A stretch of 64,000 nt of DNA from Streptomyces sp. NBC_01408 (GCF_026340255.1 NZ_JAPEPJ010000001.1:1667001-1731000); one strand, 5' to 3'; counted from the stretch's first letter, positions 42,082 through 50,613 are shown. Notes: generated from the sequence alone by a model not told the origin. Numbers and translations: made by a program.

Positions 42082-42642
42082 TCAGCCGCTGTGCCGGAAG
42101 CCCTTGCCGGTGCGGTCGAGGGGGTCGGGCGAGAGACCGAGGAAGCGGTCGCGGAGGGCGTCCCAGGCGGCGAGGCGGGTGAAGTCAGGGGCGTCGAGAA
42201 TGTCCTGGCGGTCGGTGAGAAACGGGTTGGGCAGCAGGACGGTCATCATCTGCTCGTCGCGGCCGTTGAACAGGCGGGTTCCCCAGCTGACGGGGGCGCC
42301 GTCGGAGCCGAGGCTGCGGTAGAGCTCGGCGCGGGAGCAGCGGCGGATGCGGCCGAGTTCGGGGCCGGAGGCGGTGTGCTCGCCGATGCACAGGTGGAAG
42401 TGCCAGGCGCCGAAGTCGACGGTGGCGTACCCGTCGTTCATGGTGATGGCGGTGGGGGCGCAGGGGGCGCCGACCTCCCAGGCGGCGCCTTCGATGATGG
42501 GCCCGAAGTGGATGTGCTGCCAGTGGTCGGTGAAGACGGTGGTGACGAGGTCGAGGAGGGTGGCCTCGTCGACCGGGAGGGGCCAGACGTGCTGGGTGCC
42601 ACCGCCGGGGGTCTCGATGACGGTCGGCTCGGTGGTGGTCAT
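42082..42642 (-). CDS. Conserved hypothetical, last gene of B12-uptake operon
   Basis: 186 residues from ATG 42642. FTDHWQHIHFGPIIEGAAWE, PTAITMNDGYATVDFGAWHF and FHLCIGEHTASGPELGRIRR suggest a soluble beta-rich protein with several conserved His/Glu. I do not recognise a characterised family. It overlaps the FhuF-like gene by ATGA (42639-42642) and so is translated from the riboswitch-controlled operon. Confidence 0.8.
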   Translation of the reverse strand: MTTTEPTVIETPGGGTQHVWPLPVDEATLLDLVTTVFTDHWQHIHFGPIIEGAAWEVGAPCAPTAITMNDGYATVDFGAWHFHLCIGEHTASGPELGRIRRCSRAELYRSLGSDGAPVSWGTRLFNGRDEQMMTVLLPNPFLTDRQDILDAPDFTRLAAWDALRDRFLGLSPDPLDRTGKGFRHSG

Positions 42643-43358
42643 GAGGTCTTCTCCTTGGGGTTGAGGACGCAGTCGCCGCAGGTGCCCGCGCCCGGCACGC
42701 GGTAGTACAGGCAGCAGCTGCGGCGACGGAAGGCGAGCGGTCCGGCGGGGGTGGTGCGGCAGGTGCCGGCGCCCGCCAGTGGCGGGCGGTCCAGCAGTCC
42801 GCGGACGAGGGGGATTACGGGGAACGGGGTGAGCGGCTCCCTGGCGAGCAGGACGCGGTGGGCTCCGATCAGCGCGGATGCGGCGTTGCCGCGCAGGGTG
42901 TGCGGGGAGACGCCGGAGACGCGGCGTACGGCCTCGGCCCATGGGGTGAGGTTCTGGACGGCGACGGTGTGGTGCAAGGCCGGGAGCGGCTCCTGGCCCA
43001 CCTCCCGCGGGTCGGGCAACCACAGGTCGAAGGGGCCGGAGGCGGGCAGGCGCCACCACAGGCGGTCGGGCCCCAGATCGGGTACGCGGCCCGTGAGCGT
43101 TGCGCAGGCCAGGGCGATCGACCAGAGCCGGGAGGCGGTGCCCAGGTGCAGGGTGGACGCGGCCACCCGGGGCTGGTCGGTGCCCAGCCGCCCGGCGACG
43201 ACCCGTAGGCACTCCGCCAGCGCGTCCGAGTCGCCGTACAGCTCCGCCAGCCGCCGGAAACCGCCGCCCACAGGGCGGGCCCCGGTGGCCACGGCGAAGT
43301 ACGGTCCGATGCCGGAGACCCGCGCCAGGACGCTGGGGGTGATGACCGCGGTCACCAT
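42639..43358 (-). CDS. FhuF-like [2Fe-2S] reductase
   Basis: 239 residues from ATG 43358. The C-terminal cluster motif RRRSCCLYYRVPGAGTCGDC has the C-C-x10-C-x2-C arrangement of FhuF ferric-siderophore reductases. The N-terminal part (SGIGPYFAVATGARPVGG, STLHLGTASRLWSIALACAT) fits the same family. Cytoplasmic. FhuF proteins reduce ferric siderophores, but here the operon is preceded by a cobalamin riboswitch, so reduction of an imported corrinoid is a possibility. Overlaps the ATPase gene by 7 bases. Confidence 0.85.
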   Translation of the reverse strand: MVTAVITPSVLARVSGIGPYFAVATGARPVGGGFRRLAELYGDSDALAECLRVVAGRLGTDQPRVAASTLHLGTASRLWSIALACATLTGRVPDLGPDRLWWRLPASGPFDLWLPDPREVGQEPLPALHHTVAVQNLTPWAEAVRRVSGVSPHTLRGNAASALIGAHRVLLAREPLTPFPVIPLVRGLLDRPPLAGAGTCRTTPAGPLAFRRRSCCLYYRVPGAGTCGDCVLNPKEKTS

Positions 43359-44422
43359 GTCCGTACCGTCCGTGTCAGCTCGTGGAAGCTGCGGGTGTGG
43401 ACGACCTGCCCGTCCGGACCGGTGAGGGTGAGCCGGTCCCCTCCGTCGCAGCTCACCCGTGTGGGCGCGTCCGGGTCGCCCGGGTCCGCGACGGCCAGTC
43501 CTTCCCGGGCCAGGGCCCGTTCGAGGAGCGGGAGCACATCGGGTGCCGCGTCCACCGCTACGGCGGCCCGCGCGGTGCGGCGCAGTCCGAAGCTGCCGGA
43601 GACCGGGTCGAAGGCGAGGTGGTCGGCGTCGAAGGCGGCGGCGACGGCGCCGCTGCGGATCAGGTCCTCGGGCGCTCCCGCGTGGACGCGGGAGCCGCGG
43701 TCGACGAGCCAGACGGCGTCGGCCACGCGCAGGGCCAGCTCCAGGTCGTGGGTGCTGACCACGACAGTGAGGCCCTTGTCCCGGGCGAGGTCGCGCAGCA
43801 GCACGGTGAGGGCCACGCGTGAGGGCACGTCGAGGAAGGCGGTCGGCTCGTCGAGGAGGACGACCTCGGGCTCCTGGGCGAGGGCTCGTGCGGTCAGGAC
43901 GCGCTGGCGTTCGCCGTCGGAGAGTTCGGCGGCCGGCCGGTCCGCCAGATGTTCCGCGCCCACCGCCTTCAGCGACCAGTCGACGGCGGCGTGGTCCGCG
44001 GCCGTGAGGCGACCGGTGAAGCCGGTGTGCGGGTGGCGGCCGAGCCCGGCCAATTCCCGTACGGACAGCAGCCCGGGGTCCACCCGGTCGGTCAGGACGA
44101 CGGCCAGCCGTCGGGCGAGAGAGGCCGGCGGCTGGTGCGCCAGGTCGGCCCCGCCGATGCGTATCCGGCCGTCGAGCGGCGGCAGGAGCCCGCACAGGGT
44201 CCGCAGCAGCGTGGACTTGCCCGCGCCGTTGGGCCCGAGCAGTACGGTCAGTTCGCCGGCCCGCGCCTCCAGGTCGAGCCCCGACAGCACGGCCCGGCCG
44301 GCTCCCCGTCGGCGCGGTGACCGGGTGCGGTAGCCGACGGCGAGCCCCTGGGTGGCCAGGCCGCCGGGGTGGTCCGGTCCGCCGGCCGTGTCCTTGACGG
44401 GTTCGGTCATGGTGTCGGTCAC
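43352..44422 (-). CDS. ABC transporter ATPase (BtuD/FecE type) with C-terminal extension
   Basis: 356 residues from GTG 44422. Walker A LLGPNGAGKSTLLRTL, signature ELSDGERQRVLTARALAQEP (S-D-G-E-R form), Walker B VVLLDEPTAFLDV and switch His in VVVSTHDLELAL. Canonical BtuD/FecE proteins stop around 255-270 residues; here about 90 residues follow (SGSFGLRRTARAAVAVDAAP, then CDGGDRLTLTGPDGQVVHTR). Overlaps the permease stop by GTGA. Confidence 0.92.
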   Translation of the reverse strand: MTDTMTEPVKDTAGGPDHPGGLATQGLAVGYRTRSPRRRGAGRAVLSGLDLEARAGELTVLLGPNGAGKSTLLRTLCGLLPPLDGRIRIGGADLAHQPPASLARRLAVVLTDRVDPGLLSVRELAGLGRHPHTGFTGRLTAADHAAVDWSLKAVGAEHLADRPAAELSDGERQRVLTARALAQEPEVVLLDEPTAFLDVPSRVALTVLLRDLARDKGLTVVVSTHDLELALRVADAVWLVDRGSRVHAGAPEDLIRSGAVAAAFDADHLAFDPVSGSFGLRRTARAAVAVDAAPDVLPLLERALAREGLAVADPGDPDAPTRVSCDGGDRLTLTGPDGQVVHTRSFHELTRTVRTW

Positions 44423-45522
44423 GAGGCCACTCCTTGTACGCCGCGGCGGCTGCGGATCAGGAACGCGATGACGACGGGCGCGCCGAACAGCGAGGTGATG
44501 GCGTTGAGCGGCAGTACGGAGTCCGTGCCGGGCGGCTGGCTCAGCAGCGCGCACGCCAGGGCGAGGAACGCTCCCGCGAGCATCGACGCCGGGATCAGCG
44601 CCCGGTGGTCCGAGGTCCCCAGCGCCACGCGCGTCAGATGCGGGACGGCCAGGCCCAGGAAGGCGACCGGGCCGCAGAACGCGGTCGCCGCGCCCGCGAG
44701 CAGCGAGGTGCCGAGCAGCGCCAGATCTCGGCTGCGGCGTACGTTCAGGCCCATGGTGCGGGCGTAGTCCTCTCCGAGCAGCAGGGCGTTGAGGCGTTTG
44801 GCGGTCAGCAGCGCGGTCAGCAGGCCCGCGCCGATGACGGGCAGCATGACCTGGAGGTCGGGCCAGGTCGTGGCGCTGAAGCTGCCCAGGCCCCACATGA
44901 CGAACTGCTGGGCGCGCTCGGGCCGGGCGTAGACGAGCATCACTCCGACCACCGCGGTGGCCGCCGAGCCGATCATGACTCCGATGACGAGCAGGGTGAC
45001 GGCCGACTGCACCCACCGCGAGAGGAGCAGGACAAGGGCCAGTACGGCGGCGGCGCCGAGCGAGGCGGCGAGGACGACGCCCAGGCGCCCCAGGCCGGCC
45101 AGGTTTCCGGTGAAGCTTCCGGCGACCCCGCCGGTGCCGACGACCACGGCGGCGACGCCCATGCTGGCGCCCGAACTCACCCCGAGGGAGAACGGATCGG
45201 CCAGCGCGTTGCGGAACAGCGTCTGCATCTGTACGCCGGCCACCGCGAGGGCGGCGCCGACGGCGGTGGCGGTCAGCGCGCGCGGCAGCCTGACCTGCTC
45301 GACGATCACCGTCCATCGCGGGTCGTCGGCGGTGCCGCCGAACAGGACCCGGACCACGTCCGCGACCGGCACCCGGTGGGAGCCGGTCGCGATGGTGAGA
45401 ACGAACAGCGCGGCGGTACCGGCTGCGAGGGCGAAGACGACGGCGAGGCGCCGCCGCCCCGGCCGCAGCGCCCGCGGGGCGTCCGGGGCGGCGGTCGGCG
45501 CGGTTGCCATGTGGGTCGTCAC
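44419..45522 (-). CDS. ABC transporter permease, FecCD/BtuC type
   Basis: 367 residues from GTG 45522 (or ATG 45510), about ten TM helices. Family blocks: VRLPRALTATAVGAALAVAG, QTLFRNALADPFSLGVSSGA, CGPVAFLGLAVPHLTRVALG (coupling-helix region). Exchanges substrate from the lipoprotein at 45519 into the cytoplasm. Overlaps the upstream stop by GTGA. Confidence 0.93.
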   Translation of the reverse strand: MTTHMATAPTAAPDAPRALRPGRRRLAVVFALAAGTAALFVLTIATGSHRVPVADVVRVLFGGTADDPRWTVIVEQVRLPRALTATAVGAALAVAGVQMQTLFRNALADPFSLGVSSGASMGVAAVVVGTGGVAGSFTGNLAGLGRLGVVLAASLGAAAVLALVLLLSRWVQSAVTLLVIGVMIGSAATAVVGVMLVYARPERAQQFVMWGLGSFSATTWPDLQVMLPVIGAGLLTALLTAKRLNALLLGEDYARTMGLNVRRSRDLALLGTSLLAGAATAFCGPVAFLGLAVPHLTRVALGTSDHRALIPASMLAGAFLALACALLSQPPGTDSVLPLNAITSLFGAPVVIAFLIRSRRGVQGVAS

Positions 45523-46754
45523 GCCTTGGGCACCTGCGTGTAGAAGGTGAAGGTGTGGTCCTTCGCCTGGTCCGGGTGGACGAGCGCGAAGAGGTCGGCC
45601 AGGACCAGGTCGGGGCGCAGCACGCCGCGCTCGAAGTAGTCGTTGCCGCCGCCGGGGCCGAGCGCCTTCGTGTTCGTCCAGACCGCACCGCCGGTGAGGG
45701 CCTTCAACTGCCCGTACCGGCTGTCGGCCTTCACCGCGTCGGCGGTGGACTTCCACTTCTGGTCGGCGATCCAGACCGGGGCCTCGCCGCCCTTGGCGTA
45801 CACGGCCTCGAAGTTCAGCTGGAGGTTGCCGGTACCCGCCTCACCGGCCCAGGGGTAGGTGCCGCCCGCGTCCTTGATCAGCTGGGCGGCGTAGCTGTCG
45901 CCGGCGGGCATGAACCAGGTGCCCTGGTGCATCGTGCCGGGCAGCACCTCGACGGGCTTGCCCGCCTTGACCGCCTGCGCGCCCTTCTCGGCGACCTTCC
46001 GGTAGTCGCCCTCGACGGTGTCGAACACCTCGCCCGCACGCTGTTCCGCACCCGTGAGCGCGGCCATCGCCTTGACCCACTCGGCGCGGCCGAGCGGACT
46101 GGACTCCAGCCACTCGGCGTTGGCGACCACGGCGATGCCGGCCTGACGCAGCTTCGGGTACTGCGGTTCGTCGGTGCCCTGGGTCATCAGGACATCCGGC
46201 TTGGCGCCGATGACGGTCTCGGCATTGAGGGTGCGGTCCGTGGCGTACTCGGTGACCTTGCCCGCCTTCACCCGTTCGATCACCTGCGCGGAGGAGATGT
46301 TCGCGGTGCTCGCGACACCCGTCAGGACGTCCAGGGTGCCGGTCTCGGTCAGCAGCGGCAGGTGGGTGGTGGACGCGGAGTACAGGCTCTTGACCGGAAC
46401 CGTGACCTGCTGCGCGGACGCCAGTTCACCGGACAGTTCCGGCTTCGGCGCGCCGCACTTGACCAGCACGTACGACTCCGGCTTGCCCTTGGGGAAGGGC
46501 TCGTTGACGGTGAGGACCTGGTAGCTCTTCTCGTACCGGAGCGTGAAGTTCTTGGCGTGCTTCACCGTCGACTTGACCGGGAAGTAGTCCTTGGCCGGGT
46601 CGAAGTCCTTGATGCAGCCCTCGCCGGCGGCTTGGGCCTTGGCGTCGGCCGGTGGGCCGGAGTCACTGCCGCACGCGGTGAGCGTGAGGGCGACAGCGAG
46701 GAAGGCTGCCGCAGCGGCCTGACGGCGGCCGGGTGTAACGGATCGTACGGACAC
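45519..46754 (-). CDS. Substrate-binding lipoprotein, BtuF/FepB superfamily
   Basis: 411 residues from GTG 46754 with CAGGAG upstream. Lipoprotein signal with lipobox LTAC (AVALTLTACGSDS). Two-lobed class III binding protein: TVNEPFPKGKPESYVLVKCG, PDVLMTQGTDEPQYPKLRQA, IAVVANAEWLESSPLGRAEW. Sequence alone cannot distinguish siderophore from cobalamin, but the cobalamin riboswitch upstream favours a corrinoid ligand. First gene of a five-gene operon. Confidence 0.9.
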   Translation of the reverse strand: MSVRSVTPGRRQAAAAAFLAVALTLTACGSDSGPPADAKAQAAGEGCIKDFDPAKDYFPVKSTVKHAKNFTLRYEKSYQVLTVNEPFPKGKPESYVLVKCGAPKPELSGELASAQQVTVPVKSLYSASTTHLPLLTETGTLDVLTGVASTANISSAQVIERVKAGKVTEYATDRTLNAETVIGAKPDVLMTQGTDEPQYPKLRQAGIAVVANAEWLESSPLGRAEWVKAMAALTGAEQRAGEVFDTVEGDYRKVAEKGAQAVKAGKPVEVLPGTMHQGTWFMPAGDSYAAQLIKDAGGTYPWAGEAGTGNLQLNFEAVYAKGGEAPVWIADQKWKSTADAVKADSRYGQLKALTGGAVWTNTKALGPGGGNDYFERGVLRPDLVLADLFALVHPDQAKDHTFTFYTQVPKA

Positions 46755-46995
46755 GGTGACTCCTGGTGGCATGCGTGGACAGCGCGCACCGGCACTCCGG
46801 GGCGCGCGTGATGCGGCGTACGGGAAGGGACCCGCTGAGGAAGGAGGTCGTCAGAACCTGAGGGAACGCGCCCGTGCGTCGAGCCGGGCAGGCCGGCCCC
46901 GCAGGGCCACGGGCAGCGCAGAGCTGCCGCCATGGGTACGCAGGCACACGGGTGCCACCGCCTCTCCTGGGGAAATCCGCCCCGTACATCGAGGT

Positions 46996-47141
46996 GCGAC
47001 GGCGTGAGTCTCCTGACTCGGGATCAACGCTTCTCCGGCCTTCCCGCCCCCGGACGGGGCGGTGGCCATGGCGGAGTCGCTCCCCCTACACAGTGGCGGT
47101 ACCGTGCCGGAATCTCACCGGCTTCCTCGTTCCGCCGTCGC
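46996..47141 (-). ncRNA. Cobalamin (B12) riboswitch
   Basis: Minus-strand 5' to 3': P1 strand GCGACGGCG (47141-47133), then GAAGCCGGTGAGATTCCGGC with the following ACGGTACCGCCACTGTG core, and the B12 box AGTCAGGAGACTC (about 47018-47006), closing with P1 strand CGCCGTCGC (47004-46996), nine perfect pairs. It is 242 bases upstream of the binding-protein GTG; GGCAGC/GCTGCC (46912-46928) is a candidate expression-platform hairpin. Gene expression is expected when cobalamin is scarce. Confidence 0.93.
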
Positions 47142-47371
47142 TTGTCGGACGGAAGCATCGCAGAACCGGCCACGGCCACGCCAGACCCACAACTGTGCGA
47201 CCAGCCACAGGAGGTGTCGCCTTGAGGTGACCCGCGGCAACGGGATGCGGCGCAGGAAGGCGGGCACGACGGCGCCCCCACGATGCCCTGCACGGGCCGA
47301 GCTGCCATCAGTGCGCTGGGCGGGGAGGAACGGAGGGACATGGCGAAGCCCGATGCGTTGAGACAAATGAG
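47142..47371. other. Noncoding gap between riboswitch and att remnant C
   Basis: About 230 bases that should include the promoter of the B12-uptake operon. I cannot point to clear promoter boxes and see no gene. Confidence 0.4.
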
Positions 47372-47577
47372 AAAGCCCCAGGTCGCTGACCTGGGGCTTT
47401 GTCGTGGAGCGGATGACGGGAAATCGAACCCGCGCTATAAGCTTGGGAGTCACCCGGTACTCAAGGCCTGCATAGCCTCTGACCTGCTGAGATGGTGGCC
47501 GGGGGTGGCGTGGGAGCGGCCCCGTCGGGCCCTCTGGTGACCGCTGCTTACCGCCTCTACTGGCACGTTGTGGCACG
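47372..47577. mobile_element. att remnant C
   Basis: Hairpin AAAGCCCCAGGTC/complement (47372-47400), the same GCCCC variant as copy A, then tRNA-Gly 3' half (47409-47448) with one inserted A, diverging in the anticodon loop. Arm-type GGCACG repeats at 47562 and 47572, 10-base period. Confidence 0.85.
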
Positions 47578-47638
47578 GCCGGCGGCTTCGCGCGGCTCCT
47601 GTCTGTCCTCCAGCGGGAGAGCCCCATAGTGTCAAGTC

Positions 47639-47929
47639 ATGGTGACGGTTTATGCTCGGGTTGTGCGAGCCGCAAGTGAACCCCTGACCGACGACGAGAA
47701 GACCGACCTGGACCACGCCCTCAAGGCCGTCCGCCGGGCCGAGCAGGCCCTTGCGCGGGCGCAGGCGCACCTCAACCGCACGGTGGGCCGGATCGGCTCC
47801 GCCGACCGCTACGGGCAGAAAGCTGCGGTAGGCCGCCGCGTCGGCTGGTCCCGCCAGCACGTCACCACCCTTGCCAACGCCTACCGTGCGGGCGAACTTG
47901 ACCAGGAGGAGAGGACCGAAGCCGCATGA
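47639..47929 (+). CDS. Small HTH-type regulator or antitoxin of DUF6247 operon
   Basis: 96 residues from ATG 47639; GTG 47663 is an alternative because TATGCT at 47651 would make it nearly leaderless. A charged helical first half (DDEKTDLDHALKAVRRAEQA) precedes a helix-turn-helix-like RYGQKAAVGRRVGWSRQHVT, then TLANAYRAG. Overlaps DUF6247 by ATGA. It occupies the position held by a Phd antitoxin in the second, related operon. Confidence 0.7.
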   Translation: MVTVYARVVRAASEPLTDDEKTDLDHALKAVRRAEQALARAQAHLNRTVGRIGSADRYGQKAAVGRRVGWSRQHVTTLANAYRAGELDQEERTEAA

Positions 47930-48294
47930 GCACCGCGCCCCAGCCGTCCGCTGTCCCACAGCCGCCCGCCCAGCCCGAGGCGATCCGCGCCGCCCTCGCC
48001 CAGGTAGCCCCGCAGCTGCTCGCCGACTTCGACCGCGACCGCGCAGCCAGCACCGCCCGCGCGCGCACCGAGGTTTCCGCCATTCCGCTCCGCACCTTCA
48101 CGGAGGCGTGGGCCGTTGAGGTGGCCATTGCCCGACACCCGGAGGCAGCCGCCCGACTCCACGTGCTTGAGGCCCGCGCCGGAGAGGTCACCGACCTTGG
48201 CGAGGCCCGTGACATCGCCGCCGAGATCAGCCGCATCCGCAACGCCGCCGCCGCCGAGGCCGGCCTCCGTACCGCTGGTGAGGCCGCCCGGTGA
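47926..48294 (+). CDS. DUF6247 family protein (copy 1)
   Basis: 122 residues from ATG 47926. Core PEAIRAALAQVAPQLLADFD, then IPLRTFTEAWAVEVAIARHP and a C-terminal helix LHVLEARAGEVTDLGEARDI. It is homologous to the protein at 51192-51557 (PQALRLAIQEHAPQLLPDFE and FMRLWWTQYAIARDP). Function unknown. Overlaps the RelE-like gene by GTGA. Confidence 0.85.
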   Translation: MSTAPQPSAVPQPPAQPEAIRAALAQVAPQLLADFDRDRAASTARARTEVSAIPLRTFTEAWAVEVAIARHPEAAARLHVLEARAGEVTDLGEARDIAAEISRIRNAAAAEAGLRTAGEAAR

Positions 48295-48568
48295 CCGATG
48301 ACCGTTGGGTGTGGGAGTACGCCTTCCACGCCGAGGACGAGGCGGGCTACCCGAAAATTGTGCGCGACGAAGTGAAGGCCGTCGCCGACCAGATCGTCGA
48401 ACTGGCCAACCTCGGCATCGACCCGTCCGAACTCGGCGACCCCACCCCCGGTACGGCTCGCCGTCACACGCTCCCCTCCGGCGATGGTTCGAGACCCAGG
48501 CGCTCCCGCGGATGAGGCCGCGCCTCCTGGCCGTGGTCCTGGTCGTACCGCCGCCGCACCTGCTCTGA
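48291..48568 (+). pseudogene. RelE/ParE-like toxin, frameshifted
   Basis: Frame 1 from GTG 48291 reads VTDDRWVWEYAFHAEDEAGY, then ELANLGIDPSELGDPTPGTA and HTLPSG. The expected continuation WFETQALPRMRPRLLAVVLV is in the -1 frame from about 48484 to the stop at 48568. A one-base change near 48480 therefore breaks the gene; the uncorrected product ends at 48515. Without the shift it would be a ~92-residue RelE-superfamily protein. Confidence 0.72.
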
Positions 48569-48628
48569 CAGGCGAAGAGCAGATGGTGCGGGGGTCGTGC
48601 GCGGCGCCAGGAAGGCCTGGACAAAAAA

Positions 48629-48843
48629 GAAGGCCCAGGTCGCTGACCTGGGCCTCTCTCAAGAGCGGATGACGGGAATTGAACCCGCGCTATAAGCTTG
48701 GGAATCTATGATGCGCAGGGCATCCACATGGGCCATGACCTGCGAAAAGAGCCGACCGTAGGGCCTGCCGCAAGGGTCCGTCCGTACCCGTATTGACCGT
48801 TGTTCACCGCTCCGAAGGGCACGGATGGGGCACGGGTAGGGAA
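48629..48843. mobile_element. att remnant D
   Basis: Hairpin AGAAGGCCCAGGTC/GACCTGGGCCTCTCT (48629-48658), tRNA-Gly 3' half (48665-48704, one C-to-T change), TCTATG junction, and arm-type GGGCAC repeats at 48827 and 48838 (11-base period). The following 230 bases to 49073 contain no convincing gene. Confidence 0.85.
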
Positions 48844-49073
48844 CGAGTGTCGCGGACCGGAATTCCTCGCGGTGGCATGTGCGGCGCATCAGGCCGCACA
48901 TGGTGCCCCGGGGGTGTTCCTTGCGGGTGGTAGAGGTAGTACCGGGGCGATGCACAGCAGCGCAGCCCCGCCGGTGATCAGCCATGGTCGTGCAGAACGC
49001 GGCTACGGAGCCACCCGAGCAGAGGCAGCCCGATCTGACCGTGACGCACCCGCGAACGCGTCGTTGACGGATC

Positions 49074-49976
49074 ATGAGCCTTCCTTATGGTCCTTCTGTC
49101 GTTGGTGTCTGCGACGACTCGAATGAGGCTGTCATCGCGGCAGTCCGGCAGCTCACCCGGGGAACCGCCTGGAGCGTGATCAACCGGGTGCCGCTCGAGT
49201 TTCCTGCTCACCATCCTCAGGGAGTGGTCCGCGGCTCCGACCGCCGGCTGTACCTGTCGTCCGCGGAGATCATTGAGCCGACAAGGTTCTACGGCAGCCC
49301 CGTGGACGGTTTCGACCGAACCCCTGGCCAAGGCATTGGGCACTTGTTCGTCACCGATCCCGATGGTGGCGCGCTCGGTCATGTGACCGTAGGAGAGGAT
49401 GCGGTCTACCACCCCGGGGGGATCGACTTCGACGGCGAATCCGTGTGGGTGCCGGCTGCGGAGTACCGGCCCCACTCGCGGTCCATCGTCTACCGGGTGG
49501 ACCCGGACACCCTCGAAGTCCGTGAGGCGTTCCGCTTCGACGACCACATCGGCGGGGTCGTCCGTGACCGGCAGAGCGGCCTGCTGCATGCCGTGACCTG
49601 GGGCTCCAGGAGCCTCCTCACCTTCACGCCTGACGGCCGTCTCACCCACCGGGTCGACAACAAGAGCCACTTCGTCGACTACCAGACCTGCGTCAGCGTC
49701 GGCGGCGGTCACATGGTGTGCACCGGCATCGCCGAGTACCCGGTCCCTGGCGCCGGTGTTTTCAGCCTTGGTGGCATCGCGGTTGTCGATGTCGATTCCG
49801 GACGGATCGAGCACGAAGCACCGATGACCGAACTGTCGCCAGCTGGCCGGGTGGTCACGTACAACGCCGTTCACCTGGAGACCGACGGCAGCGTCCTGCG
49901 TATGTTCGCCGTACCGGACGACGGCGCATCAGCGGGCGACGCGCACCTGCTCACGCTGGAGACCACCCTGGCATGA
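49074..49976 (+). CDS. DUF6454 family beta-propeller-like protein
   Basis: 300 residues from ATG 49074. Repeating strand-turn units with conserved HHPQGVVRGSDRRLYLSSAE, GRGHLFV-like GIGHLFVTDPDGG, VYHPGGIDFDGESVWVPAAE, DDHIGGVVRDRQSGLLHAVT and SHFVDYQTCVSVGGGHMVCT. It resembles the DUF6454 family (recalled). No signal peptide. Function unknown. Confidence 0.8.
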   Translation: MSLPYGPSVVGVCDDSNEAVIAAVRQLTRGTAWSVINRVPLEFPAHHPQGVVRGSDRRLYLSSAEIIEPTRFYGSPVDGFDRTPGQGIGHLFVTDPDGGALGHVTVGEDAVYHPGGIDFDGESVWVPAAEYRPHSRSIVYRVDPDTLEVREAFRFDDHIGGVVRDRQSGLLHAVTWGSRSLLTFTPDGRLTHRVDNKSHFVDYQTCVSVGGGHMVCTGIAEYPVPGAGVFSLGGIAVVDVDSGRIEHEAPMTELSPAGRVVTYNAVHLETDGSVLRMFAVPDDGASAGDAHLLTLETTLA

Positions 49977-49986
49977 CCTAGCGGGT

Positions 49987-50013
49987 CTCCCCGACCAGCG
50001 ACCGGCCGGGGAG
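49987..50013. terminator. Hairpin between convergent genes
   Basis: CTCCCCG pairs with CGGGGAG around a 13-base loop, between DUF6454 and the methyltransferase. Confidence 0.5.
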
Positions 50014-50025
50014 CCCCGGCTGCCG

Positions 50026-50613
50026 TCAGACGCGGACTGCCAGAAAGTACCGCCCGCAGTACATCAACTCGCCGACCAGTTCCGCACGCAGACTCTCGGG
50101 CGTGAACCGGCGCCGGAAAATCGGATACGTGGTCTCGGCCACGGTCCTCAATTCGATCTTCTCCTCGTGAAGGTCGCCGTCACTTCGCAGGTCGATCACA
50201 ACAAGCTCGCCTGCCGTTCGGCGCGCCTCCGCGAGGAACGCCGTGCGCTCGGCAGGTCGCAACAACCCGTAGAAGTTCGCGGTGACGATCCGGTCGAATG
50301 CACCGTCGACGAACGGCAGCGGAGGGAACAGCCCCTGCACCGGTTGTGCATGTGGCACTCGAGCACGGGTCAGTCCCAGCATTTCGGCGCTCTGGTCCAA
50401 GGCGATCACTGGGCCGCGCAGGAACTGGGTCCACACACCCGTCCCGCAGCCCACGTCCAGAGCCCGCCCCTCGGGCAGGGCAGCGAGCAGCTTCCCGATA
50501 TCGGCCGTCTCCTGGTCCAGCCCCGCGTTCACCACGTCGTCGCCGCGATAGCTGGTCACGTCGTAGACCGGGGCACGATGACGGTAGTACTGCTCCCGCA
50601 GTGGATCACGCAT
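50026..50613 (-). CDS. Class I SAM-dependent methyltransferase
   Basis: 195 residues from ATG 50613. RALDVGCGTGVWTQFL is motif I, VIALDQSAEMLGLTRAR the acidic loop and FDRIVTANFYGLLRPAERTA motif II. N-terminal YYRHRAPVYDVTSY is typical of UbiE-like methyltransferases. Substrate unknown. Convergent with DUF6454. The gap to 50871 has nothing I can call. Confidence 0.86.
   Translation of the reverse strand: MRDPLREQYYRHRAPVYDVTSYRGDDVVNAGLDQETADIGKLLAALPEGRALDVGCGTGVWTQFLRGPVIALDQSAEMLGLTRARVPHAQPVQGLFPPLPFVDGAFDRIVTANFYGLLRPAERTAFLAEARRTAGELVVIDLRSDGDLHEEKIELRTVAETTYPIFRRRFTPESLRAELVGELMYCGRYFLAVRV

Noticed and set aside
42639..46754. Annotation as a siderophore uptake operon
   Set aside because: Protein families alone fit either substrate, but a complete cobalamin riboswitch upstream makes corrinoid uptake more likely; siderophore kept only as an alternative.
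48659..49075. Minus-strand frames ending in the tRNA-Gly fragments at copies B, D and E
   Set aside because: They translate the att core and arms into similar peptides at each copy; the conservation is of DNA sites, not protein.
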